Below, piece by piece: positions 21,526-32,900 of a DNA stretch of 64,000 nucleotides; positions within the stretch are counted from its first letter, which is position 1; each line of letters begins with the position of its first letter. Source of the stretch: Schizochytrium sp. CCTCC M209059 (lineage: Eukaryota; Sar; Bigyra; Thraustochytrida; Thraustochytriidae); assembly GCA_000818945.1 (NCBI GenBank), contig KN805384.1, positions 523,681-587,680 on the forward strand. The letters run 5' to 3'. The notes below the pieces were generated by a model. The model did no database searches and was not told the origin of the DNA. It saw only the letters and a list, made by a program, of their open reading frames with translations. The translations under genes were made by a program, and so were the position numbers.

Positions 21526-24500
21526 ATGCCTCCAACGGTGGTGTCCAGGGCGCAGAGCCATGTCAGCGGTATGACCGGCATGTCAACGGGTGGCGACGCT
21601 GACATGGACAGTGCTTTTCGCCAGCTACGCTCGCAAGGCGGCAATGCATCAAGCATCTTTATTGAACTCGAGGCATTCTTTGAGAAAGCCAAGACTGGGC
21701 TTAATAATCTGCTTCATAGCCTCACGCGTACCTCAAAAGAGTCACATCTCATCTTCATGGTAGGCTCGCTGATTGAAGCAGGCCAGCTTGCTTCGTTGGC
21801 ACTACCCGCATCATCGACTCTGGACATGAACTACCCAGCACCCGTTGAAAAGCTTGCTGAAATTATTGGCTACACTCGATTTGGTGATCTCATGTGGGAG
21901 CACTTTGACCACTTCACCGTGGCCATCGCTATTCAAAGTGTCCTCTTGGTGCTCCTTCTTGCTCTACCCTACATTGCCTACACGTGGGCCAACAAGGAGG
22001 GAAGATCAATTGGAACCAAGCTGTTGCAGTACCAAATGTCAGTTTATGGCGGCATCTTCTTCATCCCGATCATCACCTGCCTCGCAGAAGGGGCATTTTG
22101 CAGCAAATTTGAAGGCAACCAATGCAAGTTTTTCATGCCAGTCGCCATCATCGAACTCATAGTGTACATCGTGCTTGTTCTGCTCGTCTCCATCATGTAT
22201 TTTGACTCGAGGCCAGTCTCAAAATCAATGACTTCGCGGCCTCACGCTCGCGTTCATGTACTCAGCGTTTTCATTCGGGCCGTTCTCACCTTGGTCTTCG
22301 TCGGGGCTCACAATGTGGAGTCTGGATCGGGCTTAGTCAAGTTCTGGGTTGTCATTGTGGCGGTGTCTTTAACCCTGCTTGGCCTCGGATATACATGGTA
22401 CCAACCGTATTACCACCAGCGCGCCAATGCCATCCGAGCTTTACTCACCATGTCTGCTGCATGGCTTGCGATTTGCTCCATGGTTCATGTTCTCGCTTCT
22501 TCGGTGACGACAACGGCCACCGGGGAGGAATGTGTCTACACTTCAGACAGCACAGTTACAGTGACCGTGTTTGGCGGACTCATTCTGATTCTCCCACTCA
22601 CATGGGTGGCACTGCACTATCGTCGATACACGCTGCACATGAAGCGGCCAAACCAGTGCGCCAATGTGTTTGAGCTTGAACTCAAGGGAAGACTCGAGCT
22701 TCAGGGTCTTGGCATCCACCACGTGAGTGACCTCTCCAAAGCGGACAAGGATGTCATGCACGCGCGAGCAATGCGCGTGCACAAGTGGTACATGGAAGCA
22801 GCCTCCCTGTTTCCCCTTTCCGGCACTCTGTTCATGTTCCACGCTCAAGTGCTCCTTGCCTTCCTTCCGAAGAAGACGCCCATGGTTCGTCGCGCTATCG
22901 TCATTGCGGCGAAGAGGGGCCTTGCGCCAGACTTTCATGTCATCGTCTACAAGGTTCGAAGGACCTTGGAAGAGACGATCAAGGGCTCTTCGGATGTCTT
23001 GAGCATTGTTCGCTCCGAGGAATATACAACGGAAGCGCTCAAGTACGACAAACGCTGCTCGACACAACTCGTCGATTTCTGGAGCGAACTCTCCGAGAAG
23101 CGCCCCGACATCAACAAGGTGAGACGCCTGGCCCTGAACATTGCTGTTTCCTCGGCAGCCGCGCATAAAGCTTATTTGAAGCTTCTACGCATCTCACCCA
23201 AGTCTTCGCGTGTGTATGACATGGTTTCTTCCTTTCTGCTGGAGATCATGCACGACTCGCGACTGGCGGCGATGATGCGCGTCAAGGGTGCTCGTCTCGC
23301 AAGAGAGGCGAGCGTGCGTGCGTCGACCAACTTAAACGAGGCGGAGTCCGACTCCCTTGGCGTCATTGTCGTGCGTGCGTCACTCGAGAATAGGCATGAG
23401 TTGGGCGACATCATCTTTGCAAACGCAAACGCCAGCCAGATCCTCAATCAGGTGAATCAGATGATTGTTGGGCAAAAAATCGACTCATTCTTTGTGAGCC
23501 CACTCGCGGAACGTTTCGAGGAGATTGTCGAGAGCTTCATGGAGGACGGAAACGATGAAGCATTTGAGGACACCATTAACACTTTTCTGCGTACACCTAC
23601 CGGAAACGTGGTGGCGGTGAATCTCAAGTTGCAGCCCTACGCTCCGGACGATGTGAACTTCAATATTTACATTGTCTTCCAAGCTGACACCTCGCACTCT
23701 GGAGAGAACTTCATTGTCGTAAACGAGACGGATGGCATGGTGGAAGGCATGGGAAGCGCTTGCTTTGCAGCATTTCAAAGTCATATTCTCGCTGCCTCGC
23801 AGCAGCGCCAGTTCCAAAGGATGGGCGGTATGGCCTTTGGAGGCGTCGCAGGCCAAGGCGGCCCCGAGCGTCTTCACGTGTCGACGCTCATCCCCAACTA
23901 CTCGATTATCAATCCTCAGCGTCTTCCCTCTGGAATGCCAATTCCTGTAACCTTGCAGGAGGAGGACTCTGGAGTGCACTTGCTCAAGCGTTTCCGGATC
24001 ACCTTCGCCAGCGATGAGCCAAATGCTCCGCGACGCGACTCCTGCGAGGGAGGAGCACCCGACGCATCATCGTCGCGTCCCCGGCTCGGCCATCGACCGA
24101 GCATCGTGTCCCTGCTCGGCGGCGACGATATCGAGAGCTCGGGACGCGCTTCGTTCTGCATGCCGGGGGCCGCTCCAGAGGCGGCTGTCCGACGCGCCAG
24201 TACCGCGTCCGGTGCTTCTGACAACGGCGAAAGCGGAGACACGACCAAGAAGAGATCCTCGGCGATGTTTTCACCCATGCGAAGAATGTCATCCATGTAC
24301 TCGCCACCGGAGCACGTGAAAGGCAAGATTTGGATCCACCATAAGCAAGTTTTAGGCAAACGATACCTGCAAGTCTTCATGCATGACCCAGAAGTTCCAG
24401 AGTTCAACGCCGTCGATGAGCGTTTCGAAGACCGTGGCGCTACGATGGACGTCGGAGGTCAAAGCGAGTTCGACGATGCGTCGATGGGCAACGCCGAGTC

Positions 24501-26799
24501 CGACTTCGGAACCGATAGCGATGCCAGAGGCAGGAGCGGAGGACCCGGAGGCCCGGTCGGGGGTCTCATTCGCCGCACATTTACGGATAAGTCTGAGCAC
24601 ATGCGGCGCTTCATGGAAGAAATGGGCTCCGAAGCAAAGATTGCAACAACTCCACGCGCACGTACGGGAGGTTCCCGCGCAGGATCCAAAGCAGGTTCAG
24701 TGTCTTCTGGGGAGGTACTTCGGCACAAAGCCCAGGCCGTGCGAAAGACCCTGCAAGAGAGCCAGAATGCAGCCATGGATTCTACCCTAGCCAAGCTTCG
24801 TCGCATGTACCTCCGGGCCTCCATCCTTGTCTGCGTTTGTGCACTTGCACAATACGTCAACAGCACAAATCTATTGGGGGAATACAGCAATGATATTCAG
24901 CTCGTGGGCTCGCTCGGGTTCCGCCGATTCTGCCTCGTCGCCATCGCGTACGCGGCGCACGGCCTGAATCTAATCAATCGCGGGATTCTCGACGCCTCAG
25001 AGGAAAGTCATTTACGTTCGGAGCTAGGCATTTTCGGAAATACTTTGAAGAACGCTGACTTCGAGCTTTTCCAGCGAAGGGCGACTGTCGGAGGCAGCTT
25101 GCAGACGACGTACGAGGAGCCATCGTTCGACTACTACTTTTTACGTAATGGTTATGTCATGTCCTCACGGATGAGTCTCTTCGAAGCTACGATGAAACTC
25201 TCGAGTACGGCTTTACAGGCTGAACAGGCGGACCTCTCCGAGTTCACGCCGGGATCTGCAACAACCCTTCCGCTCATGGAGAATCTCGATTTTTTTAGCA
25301 ACTCCACATTAACTGGCTTGGAGCAGACTACGGAGCAATTTGCTGACTACGCATTGCAACACTCAACAGTCATTCTTCATCAACTTTTGGTGATGGCAAG
25401 TATCATGCTCTTTGTCACAATCATTCTTGTTGGCGTGGCAATCTATCCGCTTGTGGGAAATGGCGGCAAGATCGAAAAGGTCAAAGGTGAGATTTTGCAA
25501 GTCTTTGCGGACATTCCCAAAAAAACCACGCAAGAAGTGGGACTTCGTTTCGTCGAGCGGCTGAGCGCCATTCATGAGGAAGATGTCGACGCCTCGCGAC
25601 TCAATGGCGAGCATCCGGCTGCACGCGGTCTCGATGAGCTCCGGGAAGCAGGCCTGGACCCACGAACCGCGTCTGGGGCAGCGGGCAGCATGTTAAGCCA
25701 CATCACAGACGCGTCGACCCCGCATTCCGATGCGCAGACGCGCGAGCCCAAAAAGGTTGCCAAAGTTGCACCAGAAATTCCGGGCGCGGATCGCTCGAAA
25801 CCCAGCCCTCGAGCCAAGAAACAAGGCGAAAGAAGCTCGAAAAGTAAGGACGAGCACAAGACCCGTGCCTCGTGCTGCACAGTGCGGAAGGTCGTCATCA
25901 GTGCAAAAATGAGCTCCTTGCTCTTCCTCGCAATTATCTACTTCGCTTCTGTCGTGCTGCTGACTGCCAAGCTTGAATGGGACACCGAAAGTGCACCAGC
26001 CGTGGCAAACTATGCCGGCTATAGACGCATGAAGATGCGGTACGTAATGCACGAGTTCCGTCTTTGGCTGACTGGTGCCTTTGAAGGTGTCGACATGGTC
26101 ACCATCGACGGCGAACAAATTGACTTCCGCAGCGACACTGACCATGTTCGCCATCGTCTTACCACCTTGCAAGAAATTCACGAGAAACTGCTCTACGGCA
26201 AGGAAGCCGACCACATCGTGGGCTCATTTCGAGACCCGTCGGTGAGCGACGATCTCATGGAACTTTACACCACAAACGGGTGCTTGAACCTGCCGTCAAC
26301 CTCAAATCGGACCGAGGCCGAATGTCTGGTCTTTGACAATGGCCTCATGGCCACTGGTCTGCAGAGCGCTTTCACGAACTTCATCGACGCCATGCAAGAG
26401 CTTACCTATGACGCGGAGATCGACACCGCTGCTCACTCAAGAGATGACGCGATAATCCGCACAATCTTTGAGCGAGACGACGTACAGCGCCTGATCGAGC
26501 TTGAAAGACACTATCTCCAACCCCAATTGTCTACGGTGATTGAAATCGGTAAAACCGATCTCGCGGCTCGCGTCGCGCATGTCGAGGTGATGATGCTCAT
26601 TCTGCTCATTGGGCTCATAGTGTGCGCCTTTTGCATCTACGCTTTTGTTGTACGAGCCATCCTCACGCGCCTTGATACGGAGGTCAAACGCACACGAAGT
26701 CTGCTGCTTGTGATCCCCGAGGACGTCTTGGATTCACTTCGACATATCCAGGTCTTCCTCGTCGACTCTTTCGGGACCGGGAGCGCAGGCAAGAAGTAA
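21526..26799 (+). CDS. TmcB/TmcC-like multi-pass membrane protein with TPR-like and PAS regions (paralogue 2)
   Basis: 1757 residues from the ATG at 21526. The order matches paralogue 1: N-terminal hydrophobic segments (about residues 80-370), TPR-like helices (about 390-600), a PAS-like domain (about 609-721), a Ser/Gly/Arg-rich linker with many possible phosphosites, then membrane segments near 1100, 1290 and 1465 and close to the C-terminus, with the shared LLLVIPEDV patch near the end. Shared landmarks with paralogue 1 include FELELK...LE-QG before the TPR region, FLRTP-G in the PAS domain, LELYT-NGC in the last outer domain and an FERDDV/LERADV segment. It lacks the Lys/His/Gln-rich tail of paralogue 1. 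It is convergent with the CNG channel gene, with about 165 bases between the stop codons. Confidence 0.77.
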   Translation: MPPTVVSRAQSHVSGMTGMSTGGDADMDSAFRQLRSQGGNASSIFIELEAFFEKAKTGLNNLLHSLTRTSKESHLIFMVGSLIEAGQLASLALPASSTLDMNYPAPVEKLAEIIGYTRFGDLMWEHFDHFTVAIAIQSVLLVLLLALPYIAYTWANKEGRSIGTKLLQYQMSVYGGIFFIPIITCLAEGAFCSKFEGNQCKFFMPVAIIELIVYIVLVLLVSIMYFDSRPVSKSMTSRPHARVHVLSVFIRAVLTLVFVGAHNVESGSGLVKFWVVIVAVSLTLLGLGYTWYQPYYHQRANAIRALLTMSAAWLAICSMVHVLASSVTTTATGEECVYTSDSTVTVTVFGGLILILPLTWVALHYRRYTLHMKRPNQCANVFELELKGRLELQGLGIHHVSDLSKADKDVMHARAMRVHKWYMEAASLFPLSGTLFMFHAQVLLAFLPKKTPMVRRAIVIAAKRGLAPDFHVIVYKVRRTLEETIKGSSDVLSIVRSEEYTTEALKYDKRCSTQLVDFWSELSEKRPDINKVRRLALNIAVSSAAAHKAYLKLLRISPKSSRVYDMVSSFLLEIMHDSRLAAMMRVKGARLAREASVRASTNLNEAESDSLGVIVVRASLENRHELGDIIFANANASQILNQVNQMIVGQKIDSFFVSPLAERFEEIVESFMEDGNDEAFEDTINTFLRTPTGNVVAVNLKLQPYAPDDVNFNIYIVFQADTSHSGENFIVVNETDGMVEGMGSACFAAFQSHILAASQQRQFQRMGGMAFGGVAGQGGPERLHVSTLIPNYSIINPQRLPSGMPIPVTLQEEDSGVHLLKRFRITFASDEPNAPRRDSCEGGAPDASSSRPRLGHRPSIVSLLGGDDIESSGRASFCMPGAAPEAAVRRASTASGASDNGESGDTTKKRSSAMFSPMRRMSSMYSPPEHVKGKIWIHHKQVLGKRYLQVFMHDPEVPEFNAVDERFEDRGATMDVGGQSEFDDASMGNAESDFGTDSDARGRSGGPGGPVGGLIRRTFTDKSEHMRRFMEEMGSEAKIATTPRARTGGSRAGSKAGSVSSGEVLRHKAQAVRKTLQESQNAAMDSTLAKLRRMYLRASILVCVCALAQYVNSTNLLGEYSNDIQLVGSLGFRRFCLVAIAYAAHGLNLINRGILDASEESHLRSELGIFGNTLKNADFELFQRRATVGGSLQTTYEEPSFDYYFLRNGYVMSSRMSLFEATMKLSSTALQAEQADLSEFTPGSATTLPLMENLDFFSNSTLTGLEQTTEQFADYALQHSTVILHQLLVMASIMLFVTIILVGVAIYPLVGNGGKIEKVKGEILQVFADIPKKTTQEVGLRFVERLSAIHEEDVDASRLNGEHPAARGLDELREAGLDPRTASGAAGSMLSHITDASTPHSDAQTREPKKVAKVAPEIPGADRSKPSPRAKKQGERSSKSKDEHKTRASCCTVRKVVISAKMSSLLFLAIIYFASVVLLTAKLEWDTESAPAVANYAGYRRMKMRYVMHEFRLWLTGAFEGVDMVTIDGEQIDFRSDTDHVRHRLTTLQEIHEKLLYGKEADHIVGSFRDPSVSDDLMELYTTNGCLNLPSTSNRTEAECLVFDNGLMATGLQSAFTNFIDAMQELTYDAEIDTAAHSRDDAIIRTIFERDDVQRLIELERHYLQPQLSTVIEIGKTDLAARVAHVEVMMLILLIGLIVCAFCIYAFVVRAILTRLDTEVKRTRSLLLVIPEDVLDSLRHIQVFLVDSFGTGSAGKK

Positions 26800-26964
26800 A
26801 GAAACGATATCAATTTTCTTTTAATCCCCATACACACGATTCCCCTACGATGAGCTTTCCTTCTAGCACGGACACAAATGCACAGCTTGCATGAATGACT
26901 GTAGAAGTTGGCGATGAGTAGACAGGAATGGTGCCAACCGACAATACTGCTTCAAGTTTATTAT

Positions 26965-29900
26965 TTACTTTAGAAAAAATTCAGTCTGTCGACGCTCTAG
27001 GTGCTGCGGAGAAAGCACTGGCAGGGCGTCTAGAGCAATCATAGAATCGCCAGTTTGGCGCGTGTACGCGAGGAAGTCCTGGGCATCTTCATATGTAAAG
27101 CTACCGCGCTGAATTGTTGCGACCATATTGCCCTTTCTCGTGCCGCGGAAGACTGTTGCTCGTCGCTCCGTCACGTTGTTTTCCTTGAGATATTTGGCGA
27201 GCTGCTCTGAACTCTTGGAAAGTTGTCGAGTCGCCAATAATTGTTGGTCCCGCTCTTCAATGGTCCTCCTGCGACCTTCGCGCGGTTCGACCCAATCAGG
27301 TCCTTTCTGGGAGCCCGACTTCTGACTGGAGACAGACTTTTCACTGAAGCTGCGCAGCGAGGTCGCACCGGAACCCCCGTCCTTGACCACGTTCTGGAGG
27401 ATACTGGCTCCGAGGGGCTTGGCCACCGTCGCAAAGGACTTGCGCGATTTGGGATTGTGCAGTATGGTGTCGTCTTGAAGCTGCGACTGAATGAGCGTGT
27501 GCTGGATCGAAGTTAGCCTCGGATGCTCCCTCAGCATCTTGGTATTGGGGTTACCGAGAATATTGGCAATGTGACGGGCCGAGAAGCGGCCAAGAGGGGT
27601 CTGCACGCTCCCGGCGATCTCCGCAACCTGACGGTGCAGTTCCTTGGATTGTTTCATCGTTCTTCGCTCGGGATGCACAAGCTCAGCAAAGATGCCAATG
27701 CTTCGGTGCTCAGGAAATTCTACCATGATGCGCTCGAACTCGTCTTTCGGGATGAAGGCGAGCTCGCAGGCTTCTGTACATTGCACGGTCATCGTTCGCT
27801 CCCCGCTCAAGGAATACAGGCACTCACCGCCAAAGTGATGCCCCGCACGGAGCGTGTAGGATCCTTTCTTTCGAAGGCTCATGTGCGAGGGCATGGTGCT
27901 GAGATTCCTCTGGCTCTGAGAGAGCGCCTTCTCGGTCGAAGTTACCTCAAGTTCCCCAGATCGGATAAAGTAGATGTCGTGACCTATCTCTCCCTCGCGA
28001 AAGACGTATTCTCCCTTGCTGCAAATTTGCATTCGCAGCTTGCGCGCAATGTGACGCTGCACGTGAATATGGCATTTGCGTAAACCGCGAACTTTATCCA
28101 AAATTTCGTGGTGAATGCACATGGCCAGCTCCAGCTGCAGAGGGAGCGGGAGACCGACAATAACATCGTGCATATCTACACCTTCAAAGCGCTCCCAGTG
28201 ATTCGTAAAATGATCGATTATCTCGCGCTGGAGCCCGCCTGGAAGCTCTCGGAATGCCATAAAATCTAAAAGCTTGCGAAGTCGGTTCTTGAAAGAAATC
28301 TCGCCCCGAGAGTCCCAGTGCAAGAAGACGACCGCAACTGATCCAATGAGTGCTGCGAAGGTGCAAGCCCCGAGAACGACGACAATCAGCTCATGAATGG
28401 TCTCGACCAAGGTGTATGGGCGAATATCGCCATATCCAACGCTCGACATGGTTGTCACAGTAAAGTAAAGGGCACGCAGATAGACGAAGCTTGGATTCAG
28501 ATCCTCGTTGAAAATATTGTGAGAGCCAGCAGCCTCTGGATCGTCTGATTCTGTGATGAACTGAGCCAATCCATCGGCGATGGCCCAGGTCTTGTGCAAA
28601 TCCGATTCCACGTAGCGATGCAAGATGAACCAGGTGCAAGCTGCCCAGTGGTTAAGAAGAAGCATGCCGGTGAAGAGGAAAATGACGGAAATCACGCTGG
28701 AGTTAATTCGCGGAAAGAGCTCGTGTATGTACTTGTCGAGCAGCTTGGAGTAGCCGTGCACACGAAGTAGGCGTAAAAGGTGCAGGAAACGCACCGCTGA
28801 GAGAAGCGTGATGTGCGAATCGTTGTTTCCAGAGAGAAAGGCGGCCCATGCAAAGATGTCGGCAGGAAATGAGGCCGCGAGGTCGTAGAACAGCCACGTG
28901 TCCCAGTAGTGTTCTGCAATGAGCGCCTCATTTGTAATGACTTTTCCGTACCTGTTGATGGCGAATCGCTTGTAACGCATGAAAATGTCAACAATGAAGA
29001 ATATGTCGATGCAGTACTCGAAGCCAAACCAAATGATCACACCCCACGTCATCTTGTGATCCGTCAATGGCGGGCGGCCGTCTGCAAAAAAAGCGAAGCG
29101 GAATGGAATGGAAAACGCAAAGTACATGGTGAAGAACAGGGAGGCCATGTTCCAGACGCGGCAAAATGTCTCATTTGGCCTATAAATCCTGGCTTTCTTG
29201 GCAGCCGCTTTCTGGCGCTTCTTGCGCATTCGTGAGTCGCTTACGAGGTGGTGCGCGAGCTTCGGGACGGGTTTGCCATCTATACCGTACTTCTTATTCG
29301 CCACTGCCGGAGCCGGCCCGGCTGAGCGGAGACTCGAATTCATGAGAGACTTGTAAAGCGTGCTGCCGAAGCCGTTCGTGCGGTTTGACGGGCTCATGGG
29401 CGGTGACTTTGGGGACTGGGGTGACTTCGGGGTTGTCGGCGCAGACCCTGCGCCAGCTGCGTATACTCTGGAGCCTGTTGCTATACCGAGGGGCCCCGTC
29501 TTGAGAAAGGACGCCCGCTTGGTCAGCATTCGTCGCCCGTAATCGAGAATGGAGCCTGCAGAGAATGAGGGTCGCTTCTCGGACATGAAGTCGAGCATCT
29601 TGGATCCGGCAATAATGGCCTCCATATTCGTGCGAAGATTGTCATTGCGAAGCTGATTGTTTTCGCGCAGCTCGGAGACGACGCTGAACATACGATCAGC
29701 CTGGTGCGGATAGCGGAGCAGAACCTCATCCAGATCCTCTCGATGCAAGGCAAAAAGCTCGGTGAAGTCCAGTGCTCGCGCAGAGCAGCTGCGACGCTCG
29801 TTGAAGAACACTGCGGTCTCGCCAAAGTAGGCACCGGCGTCGAGGCTTGCGAGAACAATGATCTCTTCCTCGCCGATCTGACCTTCCATGGCAATAAGAC

Positions 29901-32900
29901 TGGCGCGCTTCGTGCTGTGCGCCCCACTCCGCAAAGAAGATAGGGACGGCTGCTTGACAACGCCAATGCCTGGACCTCCGACTGGCGACTGCGACCCATT
30001 CGACTTGATCCGTTCGGATAGAACTCTGCTGTTAAGCGAGCGATTGCTCTGGTTAACGCCGCCCGGGCTACCAGGCTCAACGGCGACACTGCTGGCACGG
30101 TGACCACTTCGCCAATTGCCTCGGAAGGATACCATTTGAACAGTGCCTTGCTCGATAAAGTACATTTCGGTACCGACGTCACCCTCGTAGATGATAAAGT
30201 CATGCGGCGAATACACTTCGGACTTGAGTTTTGCGGCAATTCCCTTGGAAAGGGCGGTGTCGCAAAATTCAAAAAAGGGCGTTTGAATGACGAACTTCAA
30301 CTTGAGGTAGTTGGAAACCTCGGCTCGCAAGGTAGCGGGCATTTGGTCGACCAAGTTTGCCTGGACAGCATCTTTTTCGGTCTCCCATAGATACTCAAGA
30401 TAATTGCGAGTGCGCTGCTGCAGAGATTGCGGGACCTGGTACATGTAGAGAAAACGTTCGAAAGTGTCCATCTTCTCCCGATATTTGGCGGCGCTGCCCT
30501 CAAGGTTTGCCACCAGGTTGGCAATACTGCCGATAATTGCAGCATTGATCGTCACTCCAATAATGATCATGATGGTCACGTACAAGGTGCCGGGGATATC
30601 GACTGGAATCGTGTCCCCAATAACAACGACAACGAGCGTGGGGAGGGCCCAGTTCATCGCACGAAGGTACCGATGGTCCAGCGATCCACCGTCGAGAGGC
30701 AGCAAGCCCATTTCCATTTGATTTTGGATCCAGGTCTGGTTCCAGCGACAGTGGGCCTCGAACGTGGCACCACAGGTCAAGTCCGAATTGGTCAGCTGCG
30801 GCCAGTTGTCCTTCATCGTAAAGAAGGTTTCCTCTGGACAGCTATCCGCTGAGTATTTGATGATATCATCGTTGCCAAGGTCGGCTGTTAGGCGGTCCAC
30901 ACATTCCGCAATGGCGTCATCATCGGACTGCTCGTAGTAAGCAATGGCGTAAAAGAAACAGCCAGTCCAGTGCGAGATGGCAATCACTGCGACGACGAGT
31001 AGAAAGAGCCGATACATGGCTCCGTAGTCACGGAAGCGAGACATGCTGAAAATAGTGTCGAGGTTTGCCTTCAACTTTGGAACGCGCAGCACGAGCAAGA
31101 GCTTGGGGATTCGACAGCATGCCATTGCGAGCGCGAGATTCCTCGTAAAGTCTTCCGACTCAGGATTGATGAAAAGTGAAATCAGAGCCAATACATCAAA
31201 TGGAAGTGTTGTGAGCACGTCTCGTCGCAGAGCTCCGCTCCGAAAGTAGCTGGAACGAATATCATCCCTGTCAGTGAAAACCTGGCCGCCGTCGAGGTAG
31301 CCAAAGTACTTGTACCGGCAGTAGACATCAATGGCGAGGAAAACATCGAGCGTGTAATCGACCGCGAAGAGTGTGAGGCCAGCATTCAGCGCGAGACGCA
31401 CAGGTACGGTCGCAAAGTTATACAGGATGGCCAGGAGGATGGCTACGTCCCATGCGCGGCGCAATCCGGACTCTGGGTGTCTCCATGACGTCTCTGGCAC
31501 AGTCTTGCGCTCCTCGTACTCGTAACTTGTAATGACGGCCAGTTTGGAGTAGCGATCCATGTTCTCAGTAATTGCGGCGTTCTTGAGCCGCTTTTCTTGC
31601 AGAGTTGCGCGCAGACGCATGAGGACGAGTTCTCGCTGCTGGGGGAATTCATGCGTAACGCGGTCAAAGTCCTCCTTGTTAAGCACGAAACAGTCACAGT
31701 AGCCAATCGCGATGATATTGGCGGTGCGCTTCTCGAGGCCAAGAAGAGATCCTTCTCCGAAATAGTCGCCCGGGGTGAGCACAGCGTAGGTCAGCTTGCC
31801 ATTCGCCGAAGTGACGCGCGTGGCCCCCTTTTCAAGCAGAAACATGTCCTGACCGAGCTCTCCAGCCGTGATGATGAAGTCCCCCGGGAGAAAGACGGAA
31901 GGTTGAAGCACACTGAGCAAGTGGCGGAGAAGCTCCTGGTCAATGTCCTGCAGAAAGGTGATATTTCTCATGATGGAGCCGTTAATATACTCTTGGACCT
32001 CCATCCGCAAGGAGTTGGGCAAGTCGTGAAGAATAGAGTCTTCGTCGACACCACGCTGGCGTGACCAGAGGTAGTCGTAGTAGCGCATGATTCTGACCCG
32101 CAGGGGGCGCGGAAACTTTTTCACGGCCATGTACTGCGTGAGCACGGCGAGCTTGTTCTGAAACTCGGTACGCGCCGTGTCGAGACTCGAAATCAGTGCG
32201 GCCATGGCACCAACTACCGCAGGATATCCGAGGCCACCGATGAAGGTAATGAAGGCCACGTATGCAGTCTCACGCGTGTTGTAGGGCACCAAGTCGCCGT
32301 ACCCAACAGTGGTCATGTCTACGAGGACAAAGTAGATGGCGCGCAGGTAGGTAACGCCCGGCTGCGTGTGGTCAATATTTGCCCAGTTTGCATGATCTTT
32401 GCAAACCCAGTCATCATCAGTTTGTGCGCAGTTGGACCGGTCAAGATATGCATGTCTCTCGTCCTTTGTAAGACCTCCATGGTGCCAAGATATGAGAGAC
32501 ATGACCATCCATCCGCAGCCCACCACGTGCACACACCAGATGACCCAGAAGAAGATTTTGACAATGCGATGTAGGCCGTTGGAGAGCGTAATACGCCGCG
32601 CGGCCATGTAGGATTGCGCGGTGTCATAATGACTCATCAGGTACTCGATGCGCAGAATCTTGTTGAGCCGCAAGATAGGGAGCCATGTCACTTCGTAGAC
32701 GGCAATTAGGTCAAGCGGTATGATTACAATGAGATCGGTAATCCATGGTTCGATGCGCTTGTACCTCTGAAAGATGCGCTCGCCGTCGCGGACAACAACG
32801 CCCTCTTGCACAAAGCCAAAAAAGCGGGCGCGAAAGATGACGTCGATGACAAAGAAACTGTCGAGGAACCAGTCGACAACAAAGTGCCCCGGCCGCACAT

